Below, one piece after another: positions 1-7,916 of a stretch of DNA of 11,491 nt; position 1 is the stretch's first letter; every line of letters begins with the position of its first letter. The notes beneath the pieces were generated by a model that was not told the DNA's origin, did not search any database, and saw only the letters and a list, made by a program, of their open reading frames with translations. This DNA comes from Bacillota bacterium. GTDB lineage: Bacteria; Bacillota; Sulfobacillia; Sulfobacillales; Sulfobacillaceae. The position numbers were made by a program, and so were the translations under genes. The DNA is taken from assembly GCA_021820675.1 (NCBI GenBank), contig JAKADI010000017.1, positions 1-11,491 of the forward strand, written 5' to 3'.

Positions 1-1322
1 GGAGCGACTCCAATCAGAATCAGGGGAATCCCCAGCCATAGACCACCCCACCGGTCCACCATAGGGGACCGAGTCAGCTGTAAATCCGGGCCTGATTCTG
101 TCCCAAAGCGCGCCCTGGCCAAAATTCTCAACCAGGTTGCGGCCATAATTAAGAGACCGGGAATGACAAGATAGAGGGTCATGGGATCATGAGTCATGAC
201 CATCAACACCACCCCCAGTTCGCCGGGGAAGAGCGCCAATCCGGGAATCCCCATATAGGCCAAGGCGGCAATGGTCAGCCAGGTCACCAGCGCCGGGTCC
301 TGGCGATACAAGCCGCTTAGCTCATCGAGTTTGCGGCTGCCTCGAAGACTGCTCACACGGCCCGCGATCCAAAACAGCAAAGGCGAAGCCAAACCGTGCC
401 CGATCATCACCAGCACCGCGGCCTGGTTGCCGGCAGGCGTCCCTAAGGACAGCGCGATCATCACGTAGCCCATCGACGCAATCGAGCTTTGCGCCACCGT
501 TTGCTTCAAATCGTGCTGAGCTAACGCCAACAGACTCCCCATCAGCAACGTCATAGCCCCCCACCAGGCCAGGAGCGGCGATGCCTGGTGCACCGCTCCC
601 CTCAACATTCCCGAGAACAGCAAAAAGCCATAGGGCGCCACTTTCAGCGCCACTCCGGACAGATACATGGACGCAGGGGTCGATGCTTCCCCATGGGTTT
701 TGGGAAGCCACACATAAAAGGGCCATAACGGCGTCTTGATGGCCCAGGTCACCAGCAATAAGGTGTACACACCCCATTGCAGCGAGAGCGGAAGGTGCCC
801 GGAATGAAAATTGGTCACCTGATGGACAACCAGAGTCAGGACCGCCGACAGCAGCAACATCCCCGCCACAGCCGAAAATCCTAGAAAATAAAAAGCCGCC
901 ACTCGTCTTTTGTCCCCACCGTCTTTGCGCACGAGCAAGAAAAACGGCAAAACCGCCATTTCAAATCCCAGAAAATAGAGCAGAATATTCTGACTCAAAA
1001 AGGCTAGACTAACACCCCAATAAGCCAAGACCAACCAAAAGATCGACCCTTTCGAAGCCTCCCGGCCAGCCCAGGCGCTGCTGAGCAATACCAACGCGTT
1101 CAGCCACAATAAGGGCCGGTTATAGGGCGTCACGCCTAAAGCAAAATTCAAGCCAATTTGTGGCCACCACTGCAGATCTATCCCCTGACCGGGAGACAGT
1201 CCCCCCAGCGCCACCAACAAATCCAAGAGCGCCACGCCGACAAAGGCGCGGTGCTGCCAGGTATGAGGAATCCACGGCAAAACGATCATAAATATACAGG
1301 GAATGAGCAGTAGTGCCAGCAT
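1..1322 (-). CDS. nuoM: NADH-quinone oxidoreductase subunit M (partial, C-terminus beyond the window)
   Basis: Proton-pumping, antiporter-like membrane subunit of complex I. The reading frame is open to the left edge, giving 440 residues of a protein that usually has about 480-510, so the last helices are missing here. Signature residues seen: Glu121 in the helix around FLGFEMAVLP, Lys196 in AIKTPLWPFYVWLPKTHGEA, Lys227 in ALKVAPYGF and His309 in IGHGLASPLLF. These match the charged residues on the proton path in NuoM/Mrp-type subunits. The start at 1322 is chosen because AAAGGGGG lies just upstream at good spacing; an in-frame ATG at 1343 has no comparable site. It follows nuoL by 75 bases in the same operon. 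nuoN would be expected next, outside the window. Identification is firm from motif order and operon position. Confidence 0.96.
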   Translation of the reverse strand, partial: MLALLLIPCIFMIVLPWIPHTWQHRAFVGVALLDLLVALGGLSPGQGIDLQWWPQIGLNFALGVTPYNRPLLWLNALVLLSSAWAGREASKGSIFWLVLAYWGVSLAFLSQNILLYFLGFEMAVLPFFLLVRKDGGDKRRVAAFYFLGFSAVAGMLLLSAVLTLVVHQVTNFHSGHLPLSLQWGVYTLLLVTWAIKTPLWPFYVWLPKTHGEASTPASMYLSGVALKVAPYGFLLFSGMLRGAVHQASPLLAWWGAMTLLMGSLLALAQHDLKQTVAQSSIASMGYVMIALSLGTPAGNQAAVLVMIGHGLASPLLFWIAGRVSSLRGSRKLDELSGLYRQDPALVTWLTIAALAYMGIPGLALFPGELGVVLMVMTHDPMTLYLVIPGLLIMAATWLRILARARFGTESGPDLQLTRSPMVDRWGGLWLGIPLILIGVA

Positions 1323-1376
1323 GGGGAACCCCCTTTCCATCATCTGAGTTCTTCTGAATTCTTCGCAATCTTGGAT

Positions 1377-1394
1377 CCGGCCTCTGCCGGCCGG
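1377..1394 (-). other. GC-rich hairpin between nuoL and nuoM
   Basis: CCGGCC and GGCCGG form a 6-bp all-GC stem around a 6-base loop, a few bases after the nuoL stop codon. No T-run follows on the minus strand, so it does not look like a full intrinsic terminator. It could stabilise the upstream mRNA end or tune nuoM expression. The function is inference; only the pairing is seen. Confidence 0.4.
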
Positions 1395-1397
1395 GTT

Positions 1398-3050
1398 TTA
1401 GGGATGCATGTTCCAAATCAGGAACAGGACCACCACGATACCGGAAATCAACACGTAGCGTTCGGCCCGTCCCGATGCCCCCAGTTGTACGACCCGGGTA
1501 ACCCACCCCAGAACGATACGAGTATCCCATAGCCCATCGGACAACGCCTGATCGAACCGGCCAATCGTGCGCCCCGTTATTTTCACGGCCTGCCATGCCG
1601 CTAGGAAAATCTTCCCCGAAAACATCTGGAAAGGCTTGGCCCACACTGCCCCCAGCCCCACACCGATTCCCACCACCACCAAACTCGGCCAGGAGTTCTG
1701 CAAGGGAATTGCCATTAAAGACACCCAGGGGTGCCAGAAGAAATTCAGGACCACCAAAAAGCTGAGCCATACCGCCGGAAGGAGCATCCAGGAAGCGGAC
1801 CGCGTCCGGTCCGCTTCCGGCTGGCCTATGAAGGACTGGAACAGCCGGGCGCTATAGGCGCCGCCCAGAAGCGACAACATCAAATCGATCCCCAGGCTTG
1901 CCATGGAGCCTCGCGAAATATGATAAAGAGCCTCTTTGGCCACGTATCCCCCCGTTGGAGGCAACCCGCTGACCCCTAAGACGCCACTCGCCAACAAAAC
2001 CCCAATCTCCCATCGGCCCAAGCTGCCTCTCAATTTGGACAGAGCGCCCGAGCCGGCACGGTGGCTCGCTATCCCGGTGACAAAGAAGAGGAGCGCCTTA
2101 TAAAAGGCATGTGCCACCAATAGGGCCCAGGCGACTCGCCAAGAACCGAGGCCGATGGCCAAAATCATCATTCCCAACTGACTGACCGTGGAAAACGCTA
2201 AAAGCCTTTTCGCTTCCTGAGCCCCTAAGGCGCCCCACGCCGCTAAAATGGCCGTACTGCCGCCCAAGAGGATTAAAGCCAATAAAATATGGGGCGTGCG
2301 CTCGAGAAGGGGGCTGTAACGAATCAGCAAATAAGGGCCGGCGGCCACCATTGTCGCCGCATGGATGAGAGCGCTGGCCGGAGTCGGTCCGGCCATAGCG
2401 TCCAATAACCAGGACGCATTGGGTCCTTGTGCCGATTTGGCCGCTACCGCGATCAATAGAGCCCAGGCGATGAATCCGCTTCCGTGCGTGTTTAGCGCAT
2501 TCAAGGAGTCCTGATGGTGTGCCACGGCTAAGACGACAGCTAATAAAAAGAAGACATCCCCGATTCGCGTCACCAACATCGCCTTGGACGCGGCATAACG
2601 TGCCAGGGGTTGGGAACGGAAATATCCCACCAGCAAGTAGGAACCGACGCCCATAAACTCCCAGCCCACGAACTGGGTAAACAAATTTTGGCCAAAGACC
2701 ATGAGCAGCATGGCTCCTGTAAATCCCAGCAAGACCGATTGAAAATAACCTTGACGGGGATCGTGGGCGAAATATCCTAAGGAATATAATTGGGCACACA
2801 GATTGATCAGAGCCGTGAGCACCGCCATCCAGTCGGCGAGAGACGCGGTGCCCAGGCGAATGGTGATGTCATACCCCGTGAGGTTTAAAAAGCTCCAGTG
2901 TCCTTGCCAAAAAGGTCCGGCCGCAATGACGGCACAGCCCGCGAGGAGGCCCAAAGATGCCAGCACCATCACCCCGGGAAGCCATTTCGCGCGGGCGGCA
3001 CTTCCCGCCAAGCCCAAGATCAAAGGCATCAGGATCACATACGCCGGCAT
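1398..3050 (-). CDS. nuoL: NADH-quinone oxidoreductase subunit L
   Basis: Distal antiporter-like, proton-pumping subunit of complex I in the cytoplasmic membrane; 550 residues from the chosen start against about 610 in E. coli, so on the short side. Conserved positions seen: Glu131 in FVGWEFMGVGSYLLVGYF, Lys205 in AAKSAQ, the run DAMAGPTPASALIHAATMVA with His230, HAFYKALLFF with Lys318, and Lys372 in GYVAKEALYH. The C-terminal part (about 485-550), with a charged amphipathic stretch and a last hydrophobic helix, fits the lateral helix and final TM of NuoL. An in-frame ATG at 3065 exists, but the ATG at 3050 is preferred: GGAGGGG precedes it and it begins one base after the nuoK stop. The product is secure; the start is likely. 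Confidence 0.96.
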   Translation of the reverse strand: MPAYVILMPLILGLAGSAARAKWLPGVMVLASLGLLAGCAVIAAGPFWQGHWSFLNLTGYDITIRLGTASLADWMAVLTALINLCAQLYSLGYFAHDPRQGYFQSVLLGFTGAMLLMVFGQNLFTQFVGWEFMGVGSYLLVGYFRSQPLARYAASKAMLVTRIGDVFFLLAVVLAVAHHQDSLNALNTHGSGFIAWALLIAVAAKSAQGPNASWLLDAMAGPTPASALIHAATMVAAGPYLLIRYSPLLERTPHILLALILLGGSTAILAAWGALGAQEAKRLLAFSTVSQLGMMILAIGLGSWRVAWALLVAHAFYKALLFFVTGIASHRAGSGALSKLRGSLGRWEIGVLLASGVLGVSGLPPTGGYVAKEALYHISRGSMASLGIDLMLSLLGGAYSARLFQSFIGQPEADRTRSASWMLLPAVWLSFLVVLNFFWHPWVSLMAIPLQNSWPSLVVVGIGVGLGAVWAKPFQMFSGKIFLAAWQAVKITGRTIGRFDQALSDGLWDTRIVLGWVTRVVQLGASGRAERYVLISGIVVVLFLIWNMHP

Positions 3051-3051
3051 C

Positions 3052-3351
3052 CTACTCCCCTCCATCCCTTAACGATGTAAACGCCCTCACATCAATGGTC
3101 CGGTGACGATGTGCCAGGCGCAGCACAATGGATAGACCCAAGGTCGCCTCCGCTGCCGCGACCACGATGCTAAAAAGAATAAAGACCGCCACGTGCTGGC
3201 TGAGAAGTCTTTGATCGACAGCCAATAAGGCCACCCAATTGCCCGCAGCCAAAAGTATTTCGACGCCCATAAAGAGCAAGAGAGCTTGACGATGTCTGAT
3301 CATGACCAGAAAACCAATGCAGGCTAGCGCCAGAGCCGGGGCATAGATCAT
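3052..3351 (-). CDS. nuoK: NADH-quinone oxidoreductase subunit K
   Basis: Small three-helix membrane subunit of complex I (MrpC-like), 99 residues, the usual length. The two membrane glutamates essential for proton transfer are present: Glu31 in FMGVEILLAAGN and Glu68 in VVAAAEATLGLSIVL. The start ATG overlaps the nuoJ stop (ATGA), and a GGGGAG site lies upstream, consistent with translational coupling. The C-terminal tail (about 80-99) is charged and cytoplasmic. The annotation is firm. Confidence 0.97.
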   Translation of the reverse strand: MIYAPALALACIGFLVMIRHRQALLLFMGVEILLAAGNWVALLAVDQRLLSQHVAVFILFSIVVAAAEATLGLSIVLRLAHRHRTIDVRAFTSLRDGGE

Positions 3352-3827
3352 GATCTCCCCTCCTCACTTTGGGCTTGCGCAATCGCTAAAACCGCCGCTA
3401 AGGCCAGCAGTAAAAGCACGCCCAACACCTCCAAAGGCAGTCCTTGCCGCATCAACAGCCATTGACCCAGCTGGCGCCCGGATATCTGGGGAGCATGGGC
3501 GGGATAGGTGCGGGCGGCCAGATACCCCGAGAGGGGCACAAGCAACCACACGGCGCGCCAGGGCCAGGATATCGAGGGAAGGGACTGGCCGGAAGGGGTC
3601 AGCATGACCACAAAGAGCACCATAACAAGCACCCCGCCGCCATAAACCAAAATTTGAATGCCCGCGAGCATAGGGCTGTGCAATTCCCAAAACAGGAATC
3701 CGAGCCCGATCATGGCTGCCGTAAGCAGAAATCCCGCAATTAAGGGACGGCGAGCCAATAAAACACCAATGCCGCACGCTACGGTAAGGGCGCTGGTGAT
3801 TCCGTAGATAACGGCCACTGCACTCAC
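3348..3827 (-). CDS. nuoJ: NADH-quinone oxidoreductase subunit J
   Basis: Membrane subunit of complex I (ND6-type), 159 residues with five predicted hydrophobic helices. The family signature in the third helix is visible at about 57-76, QILVYGGGVLVMVLFVVML, with the conserved Tyr62 and the glycine run that forms the pi-bulge in known structures. Starts with GTG, overlapping the nuoI stop as GTGA, after a G-rich ribosome binding site. It is followed by nuoK with an ATGA overlap. Length and motif fit bacterial NuoJ; the C-terminal region after helix 5 is short. Confidence 0.95.
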   Translation of the reverse strand: MSAVAVIYGITSALTVACGIGVLLARRPLIAGFLLTAAMIGLGFLFWELHSPMLAGIQILVYGGGVLVMVLFVVMLTPSGQSLPSISWPWRAVWLLVPLSGYLAARTYPAHAPQISGRQLGQWLLMRQGLPLEVLGVLLLLALAAVLAIAQAQSEEGRS

Positions 3828-4240
3828 AACCTCTCCCCCCTCTCGAAGCTCAGATCATCCAAGTGCCACATCAGATCATCATGATTGGCTCCGGCAACCT
3901 CGAATTCGGGTCCCATGAGCAAGCAGTGAGGAGGGCAGACTTCGACGCACAAATTGCAAAACATGCACAGATTGTAATCAATGTCGAACTGCTCTAAGAC
4001 AAAACGCCGGTCTTCCCCCCGGTATCCTTTAATCGTGACGCATTGCACGGGACAGACACGGTCACAAGCGTGGCACACCACACACTCGTTTTCCACCAAA
4101 CGATGAACGCCGCGAAATCTCGGGGGCGTGTAAGCCCGCTGCTCCGGATAAGGGCGGGTCACCGGTCGCCTTAAAAGATGGGTTCCGGTCACTTTCAAAC
4201 CATTAATCAAACCGCGACCGATTTGTTTCACACGCACCAC
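3824..4240 (-). CDS. nuoI: NADH-quinone oxidoreductase subunit I (2x[4Fe-4S])
   Basis: Peripheral-arm subunit carrying clusters N6a and N6b, which pass electrons towards NuoB and the quinone site. The 138-residue protein shows two CxxCxxCxxxCP motifs: Cys53, 56, 59, 63 in CVVCHACDRVCP and Cys92, 95, 98, 102 in CMFCNLCVEVCP. The N-terminal amphipathic stretch (about 5-25) fits the membrane-surface helix of the family. Start is GTG (two GTG codons in tandem) after AAGGAGG. The gene sits after a 94-base gap from nuoH, unlike the overlapping junctions elsewhere in the operon. In a complex lacking NuoEFG, NuoI is among the most exposed Fe-S subunits and so a candidate entry point for ferredoxin electrons (inference). 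Confidence 0.96.
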   Translation of the reverse strand: MVRVKQIGRGLINGLKVTGTHLLRRPVTRPYPEQRAYTPPRFRGVHRLVENECVVCHACDRVCPVQCVTIKGYRGEDRRFVLEQFDIDYNLCMFCNLCVEVCPPHCLLMGPEFEVAGANHDDLMWHLDDLSFERGERL

Positions 4241-4334
4241 AGGTTCCTCCTTGCTTTTTTATTACCGCCCCGTGCTTCTCAGACACGCCTTTTTAGGGCA
4301 TCTTCAACACGGCATGCAGCACCGTCAAGAACCA
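4241..4334 (-). other. nuoH-nuoI intergenic gap with strong RBS
   Basis: This 94-base stretch is the longest gap inside the nuo operon. It has a clear AAGGAGG ribosome binding site next to the nuoI GTG start. No convincing promoter or terminator is seen; the only ATG-initiated frames are a few codons long. It might be a mutational remnant or an independent translation initiation region for nuoI. Confidence 0.5.
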
Positions 4335-5237
4335 TTAGAGATTCCAGGCCACAATCCAAATCAAATTGAGTGAAGTCAAGGGAATGAGAATCTTCCAGCC
4401 TAGAGCCATCAGCTGGTCGGCGCGAATACGGGGCATAGTGGCGCGAAGCCAGATAATGATTGAGACCACCGCCATAATCTTCAGCGCAATCATCCAGGCC
4501 GCTCCGCCCCCTAAAAAGACTACAGCCATCAACCAACTAAGCAGCAGCAGGTGCGCGTATTCGGACACGACAAAGAGCGCAAAGCGGACACCGCTATATT
4601 CCACATGATAGCCCGCCACCAACTCCGATTCGGCTTCCGACAAATCGAACGGCGGACGGTGAGCCTCAGCCATCGCCGCGATAAAAAAGCCAATGGCCCC
4701 AAGCGGCTGAGTCAAAAGATACGGCAATGGGTGCTGAGAGGAGGCGATGACCGAGAGATTTAAGGAACCTGCGGCCATCGCCGGACCAATGAGGGCCAAG
4801 GTTAAGGGCACTTCATAACTCACCATTTGGGCGCTTGCCCGAAGCCCTCCCAACAGTGCGTACTTGCTGTGTGATCCCATCGCCGCCGCCAAAATCGACA
4901 GCACCTCAAGACTTAACACCGCCGTCAGATACAAAATCCCGATGTTTAGCCCGGGATCGATTTGAGGAAGGGCCGCAAAGGCTACGAACACGGGTGAAAA
5001 GGCCATCACCGGGGCCAGCCGGAAGAGCCAGGGGTGGGCCGTCTTGGGCATGGTGTCCGTTTTCGACAACAGTTTGATGATATCGGCCAACGACTGCCAC
5101 AACCCTTGCGGCCCTACCCGATTGGGGCCCATACGCACTTGGAGGCGCGCCAAAAGGCGTCTTTCATACCACAGCAAAAAGGCCGCAATCCCGGGAATGA
5201 CCATGCCCACCAGGACCGCGATAATAAGTGTTTTCAC
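4335..5237 (-). CDS. nuoH: NADH-quinone oxidoreductase subunit H
   Basis: Membrane subunit (ND1-type) that forms the quinone cavity and couples electron transfer to proton pumping. It has 300 residues, slightly under the typical 320-340. Signatures: ERRLLARLQVRMGPNRVGP (25-43) with the following LADIIKLLSK; GGLRASAQMVSYE (130-142); AEAHRPPFDLSEAESELVAG (190-209), the charged loop at the quinone site; and RIRADQLM near 270-277. The start is GTG overlapping the nuoD stop (GTGA), with GGGGGAGG upstream. It directly follows nuoD: nuoE, F and G, which often intervene here, are absent. Confidence 0.97.
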   Translation of the reverse strand: MKTLIIAVLVGMVIPGIAAFLLWYERRLLARLQVRMGPNRVGPQGLWQSLADIIKLLSKTDTMPKTAHPWLFRLAPVMAFSPVFVAFAALPQIDPGLNIGILYLTAVLSLEVLSILAAAMGSHSKYALLGGLRASAQMVSYEVPLTLALIGPAMAAGSLNLSVIASSQHPLPYLLTQPLGAIGFFIAAMAEAHRPPFDLSEAESELVAGYHVEYSGVRFALFVVSEYAHLLLLSWLMAVVFLGGGAAWMIALKIMAVVSIIIWLRATMPRIRADQLMALGWKILIPLTSLNLIWIVAWNL

Positions 5238-6358
5238 CGATCGACCTCCCCCAGCACAATATCCACACTTCCCAAAATAGCGATTGCATCGGAAACCATA
5301 CTGCCCACCAACAGCTGAGAGAGAGCCTGCAAATTGAAAAGACTGGGGGGGCGAATCTTCATCCGTTTAGCATGAACACTGCCGTCGCCCACCAGATAAA
5401 CCCCCAATTCACCCCGGGGTCCCTCCACGGCAAAATACGTCTCTTGATCAGGAAATTTGATGTTCTTGGGAACCTTGGCATTGAGTGGGCCCTGGGGGAT
5501 GAGATCTAAGAAAATTTCCAACAGATCCAAAGACACCGCCATTTCGTCCATGCGCACAACATAGCGGGCCCACGTGTCCCCCGCTTCTTGGGTCACGACA
5601 GGTGTGCTCACATCCCGGTAAATACCGTAGGGCCGATTGCGGCGCAGGTCCCACGAAACCCCGCTGGCCCGGAGCATCGGCCCGCCCAGTCCGTAGCGGA
5701 TCGCGGTAGACCCGCTGATGATCCCAATTTTTTCTACGCGCTTGCGAAAAATCGCGTTATCATCAATAAGCATCCGGTATTCCTTCAGGCGTTGGCGAAA
5801 ATAGGGCACGCCGGCTCCAAGCTTTTTCAACCAGGTCTCGTCGGCATCATGCGTCATCCCGCCGAAGCGTAAGTAGGAATAGGTCAAACGGGCTCCTGTG
5901 AGTTCCATGAGCAGATCCAAAATCATTTCCCGTTCCCGAAATGTATACAGAAAGGGTGATAGAGCCCCCACATCCAGCAAAAAGGTGCCGAGCCACAAAA
6001 GATGGCTGGCCAAGCGGTTGAGTTCCATCACAATGCCGCGCAACACTTGTGCCCTTTTGGGCGCCTCAATGCCCAAAAGGGCTTCCCCGGCCCCGATATA
6101 TGCCATTTCATCAAACATGGCAGCCAAGTAATCCCAGCGGTCGGGATAGGGTTGATACTGCACCGCCGTCCGGCGTTCGGCCAATTTCTCGAAGCCCCGG
6201 TGAAGGTAGCCCATATGGGGGGTGACACCCACAATCATTTCTCCCCGCAAATCCAACACCATCCGGAAGACCCCGTGGGTGCTGGGATGCTGCGGACCTA
6301 AATTGAGGACTAATTCCTCCTGGGTCACGCTCTCTTTATGGGGTAATTGGGTTTTCAC
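5234..6358 (-). CDS. nuoD: NADH-quinone oxidoreductase subunit D
   Basis: 49-kDa-type peripheral subunit that, with NuoB and NuoH, forms the quinone reduction site. The 374-residue length is normal for a stand-alone NuoD (not fused to NuoC). Seen: NLGPQHPSTHGV (19-30) with His24 and His28, YLHRGFEKL (51-59), DRWDYL with Tyr77 (equivalent to the quinone-binding tyrosine), and the C-terminal block MKIRPPSLFNLQAL ending in DIVLGEVDR. As expected for complex I rather than a NiFe hydrogenase, the nickel-binding CxxC pairs are missing. Starts with GTG in a GTGA overlap with nuoC; GGGAGG upstream. Confidence 0.97.
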   Translation of the reverse strand: MKTQLPHKESVTQEELVLNLGPQHPSTHGVFRMVLDLRGEMIVGVTPHMGYLHRGFEKLAERRTAVQYQPYPDRWDYLAAMFDEMAYIGAGEALLGIEAPKRAQVLRGIVMELNRLASHLLWLGTFLLDVGALSPFLYTFREREMILDLLMELTGARLTYSYLRFGGMTHDADETWLKKLGAGVPYFRQRLKEYRMLIDDNAIFRKRVEKIGIISGSTAIRYGLGGPMLRASGVSWDLRRNRPYGIYRDVSTPVVTQEAGDTWARYVVRMDEMAVSLDLLEIFLDLIPQGPLNAKVPKNIKFPDQETYFAVEGPRGELGVYLVGDGSVHAKRMKIRPPSLFNLQALSQLLVGSMVSDAIAILGSVDIVLGEVDR

Positions 6359-6732
6359 GGCCTCTCACCTCCCGTTTCGGTGTAGCTCTTCCGCAAGGGA
6401 TGACCGCTAAAATCATCCGGCAATAGCAGACGCCGCATGTCGGGATGACCGTCATAAATCACGCCAAACAGGTCATACACTTCGCGTTCTTGGAAGACCA
6501 ATCCGGGGACCCAGGGGGTTAATGAAGGGACCTGCGGATCGTCATAACTCAGCGGGATCTTCAACATCCGCTCCCCCGGCTCCGCCTCGTGGAGATGGCG
6601 AAGAATATACGTTAATTCGAGATGATCCCCGTGGTCGACAGCGGTATGGACCACCGGATAGACATAGCCCGCGGCCAAATAACGGCGGACCACCTCAATC
6701 AATTGATCAGCTCCGATACGCTCTTTGGTCAT
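6355..6732 (-). CDS. nuoC: NADH-quinone oxidoreductase subunit C
   Basis: 30-kDa-type peripheral subunit of complex I. The signature [20 protein letters not shown] (82-101) and [14 protein letters not shown] (104-117) is clear. At 125 residues it is short: many bacterial NuoC proteins have 150-200, so the N-terminal domain is reduced to a compact form. The frame continues open upstream to 6957, but that stretch lies inside nuoB and is a shadow; the ATG at 6732 overlaps the nuoB stop as ATGA and gives the proper family N-terminus. Not fused to NuoD. Confidence 0.94.
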   Translation of the reverse strand: MTKERIGADQLIEVVRRYLAAGYVYPVVHTAVDHGDHLELTYILRHLHEAEPGERMLKIPLSYDDPQVPSLTPWVPGLVFQEREVYDLFGVIYDGHPDMRRLLLPDDFSGHPLRKSYTETGGERP

Positions 6733-7268
6733 GCGGATCCCTCCGGCCAAAACGGGTAGGCGCGCGGGGCGGAATCGACCCGCTCGGGAGGGACGGCAGG
6801 TTTGCCGGTGATCTTTTCTTGCAGCTGAAAAATCCCCCACATCAACGCTTCGGGCCGCGGCGGACAGCCCGGCACATACACGTCTACCGGTACAATTTGG
6901 TCCACCCCTTTGACGACACTGTAGACGTCGAAGAATGGCCCTCCGGACGTTGCGCAAGCTCCCATGCTTATAACGTAGCGAGGTGATGGCATCTGTTCAT
7001 AGAGCCGTTTTAACACCGGTGCCATCTTATACGTCACCGTTCCGGAAACAATCATCACATCGGCTTGTCTGGGACTGGCTCGAAACACCATGCCAAAGCG
7101 ATCGATATCGTAGTTGGAGGACCCGGTGGTCATCATTTCAATAGCGCAACAGGCCAAACCAAACGACATCGGCCACAGGGATGACTTCCGGGCCCATGCC
7201 ACCAAGTCATCAAGCGCCGCTAGCATCACCTGTTGTTTGAGGTTTTTTTCCGCATCCATCTCGGCCAT
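6729..7268 (-). CDS. nuoB: NADH-quinone oxidoreductase subunit B ([4Fe-4S] N2)
   Basis: PSST-type subunit that holds cluster N2, the direct electron donor to quinone. All four ligands are visible in 179 residues: adjacent Cys40-Cys41 in [11 protein letters not shown], Cys105 in [10 protein letters not shown] and Cys135 in [10 protein letters not shown]. The start at 7268 is chosen because it begins 5 bases after the nuoA stop; the ATG at 7259 is an alternative with better spacing to AAGAGG. The frame runs upstream to 7394 but this overlaps nuoA and is not supported. Product identity is secure, the start is uncertain by a few codons. Confidence 0.96.
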   Translation of the reverse strand: MAEMDAEKNLKQQVMLAALDDLVAWARKSSLWPMSFGLACCAIEMMTTGSSNYDIDRFGMVFRASPRQADVMIVSGTVTYKMAPVLKRLYEQMPSPRYVISMGACATSGGPFFDVYSVVKGVDQIVPVDVYVPGCPPRPEALMWGIFQLQEKITGKPAVPPERVDSAPRAYPFWPEGSA

Positions 7269-7273
7269 CCTCT

Positions 7274-7627
7274 TTACTTCCACCGCAATGCCCCCTTTTT
7301 CCATGCGCAAACCAACCCCAATAGCAACATCCCCACAAAAGCCATCGCTTGCAGTCCTAAAAAGGGGGGAATCCGATGAAAAGCATCCGCCCAAGGGAAC
7401 AACACCGCGGTTTCCGCATCAAACAGCACAAAAATCAAAGCGTAAGAATAGTAACGCAGAAATTGCGGCTGCCAGGTATCCCCTTGAGCCTCGATACCGG
7501 ATTCATAAACATCATCCATAGCTCCCTGATGAGGCGCCCGAGACCGCAACATCCGCCCCATCCGCTCCATCGAAAAGGGAATGAACAGACCCAAGGCCAA
7601 ATACATGACAATAATCCGGTCGATCAC
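7274..7627 (-). CDS. nuoA: NADH-quinone oxidoreductase subunit A
   Basis: First gene of the complex I operon; three-helix membrane subunit (ND3-type), 117 residues. Signature: [10 protein letters not shown] (41-50) followed by [20 protein letters not shown], with the conserved FDAE at 69-72. Ser43 stands where many species have the loop cysteine, as also in E. coli. The start is GTG at 7627, eight bases after AGGAGGG; upstream frame extension to 7702 lacks a better site. The leader upstream contains one arm of a 13-bp inverted repeat shared with the divergent operon. Confidence 0.95.
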   Translation of the reverse strand: MIDRIIVMYLALGLFIPFSMERMGRMLRSRAPHQGAMDDVYESGIEAQGDTWQPQFLRYYSYALIFVLFDAETAVLFPWADAFHRIPPFLGLQAMAFVGMLLLGLVCAWKKGALRWK

Positions 7628-7715
7628 GTCACTATCCCTCCTAAATGGCTCATTTCGAATCTTTCCGCCTGTTATCTGGCATAGACAAAGCGGCATCCTC
7701 ATCCCTAAGCTCTTA

Positions 7716-7741
7716 AGGAGTAGTTCTTTTTGGCTACTCCT
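7716..7741. other. Perfect 8-bp hairpin in the nuoA upstream region
   Basis: AGGAGTAG (7716-7723) pairs with CTACTCCT (7734-7741) around a 10-base loop. It lies about 90 bases upstream of the nuoA start and has no T-run on either strand, so it is not a canonical terminator. The loop on the minus strand contains CCAAAAAGAA. It may be an operator or a leader hairpin. Confidence 0.5.
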
Positions 7742-7916
7742 GTATCTCTCTATTTATGCGATAAGTTTACCTTTACAGCTAACTCGCTTCAGATAAAATC
7801 CAGCGATGAACAAAATATTTTTCTCAAGTTGCACAATTCTTACTTGACTTTCTTGCTGGTTATTTTACTATATATCATAACCATTTGGCTAGTTCTTTTT
7901 GATTAGTTCTAATTTG
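7721..7916. repeat. TAGTTCTTTTTG repeats (three copies)
   Basis: The 12-mer TAGTTCTTTTTG occurs exactly at 7721-7732 and 7890-7901, and as TAGTTCTAATTTG at 7904-7916, which is 14 bases after the second copy. The last two also overlap ATTAGTTCTAAT (7902-7913), a 5+2+5 palindrome. TTTGGCTA or its complement recurs next to these copies (7729-7736, 7884-7891, 7921-7928). The spacing and position around the putative promoters suggest binding sites for a regulator; no known regulator motif is recognised. Confidence 0.5.
7844..7874 (+). promoter_or_regulatory. Possible sigma-A promoter for the rightward operon
   Basis: TTGACT at 7844-7849 resembles the -35 consensus. TATATA at 7869-7874 could be the -10, with a long 19-base spacer (ACTATA with 17 bases or CTATAT with 18 are alternatives). 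It lies in the AT-rich core about 280 bases before the first gene, implying a long 5' leader. Weak support from sequence alone. Confidence 0.4.

Noticed and set aside
322-777. Open frame of 151 codons on the minus strand
   Set aside because: It lies inside nuoM in another frame, and its translation is rich in Gly, Arg and Cys without family features. It is a shadow of nuoM.
1120-1770. Open frame of 216 codons on the minus strand spanning the nuoL-nuoM junction
   Set aside because: It overlaps the ends of both genes in a different frame; the translation has no hydrophobic helices or motifs, while nuoL and nuoM do.
2098-2799. Open frame of 233 codons on the minus strand
   Set aside because: Fully inside nuoL in another frame; nuoL carries the conserved residues.
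5234-6358. Possibility that nuoD is a NiFe-hydrogenase large subunit (group 4)
   Set aside because: The CxxC pairs that bind nickel are absent at both ends, and NuoC, NuoB and the full membrane set match complex I.
6733-6957. Upstream extension of the nuoC frame
   Set aside because: It covers nuoB coding sequence and shows no NuoC homology; the ATG at 6732 in an ATGA overlap is the natural start.
7269-7394. Upstream extension of the nuoB frame
   Set aside because: It overlaps nuoA and adds residues unlike the NuoB N-terminus.
7581-7796. Open frame of 71 codons on the plus strand
   Set aside because: It overlaps nuoA and its leader, has no good ribosome binding site and no recognisable motif.
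7806-7847. Short plus-strand frame of 13 codons
   Set aside because: No ribosome binding site and it covers the putative -35 element.
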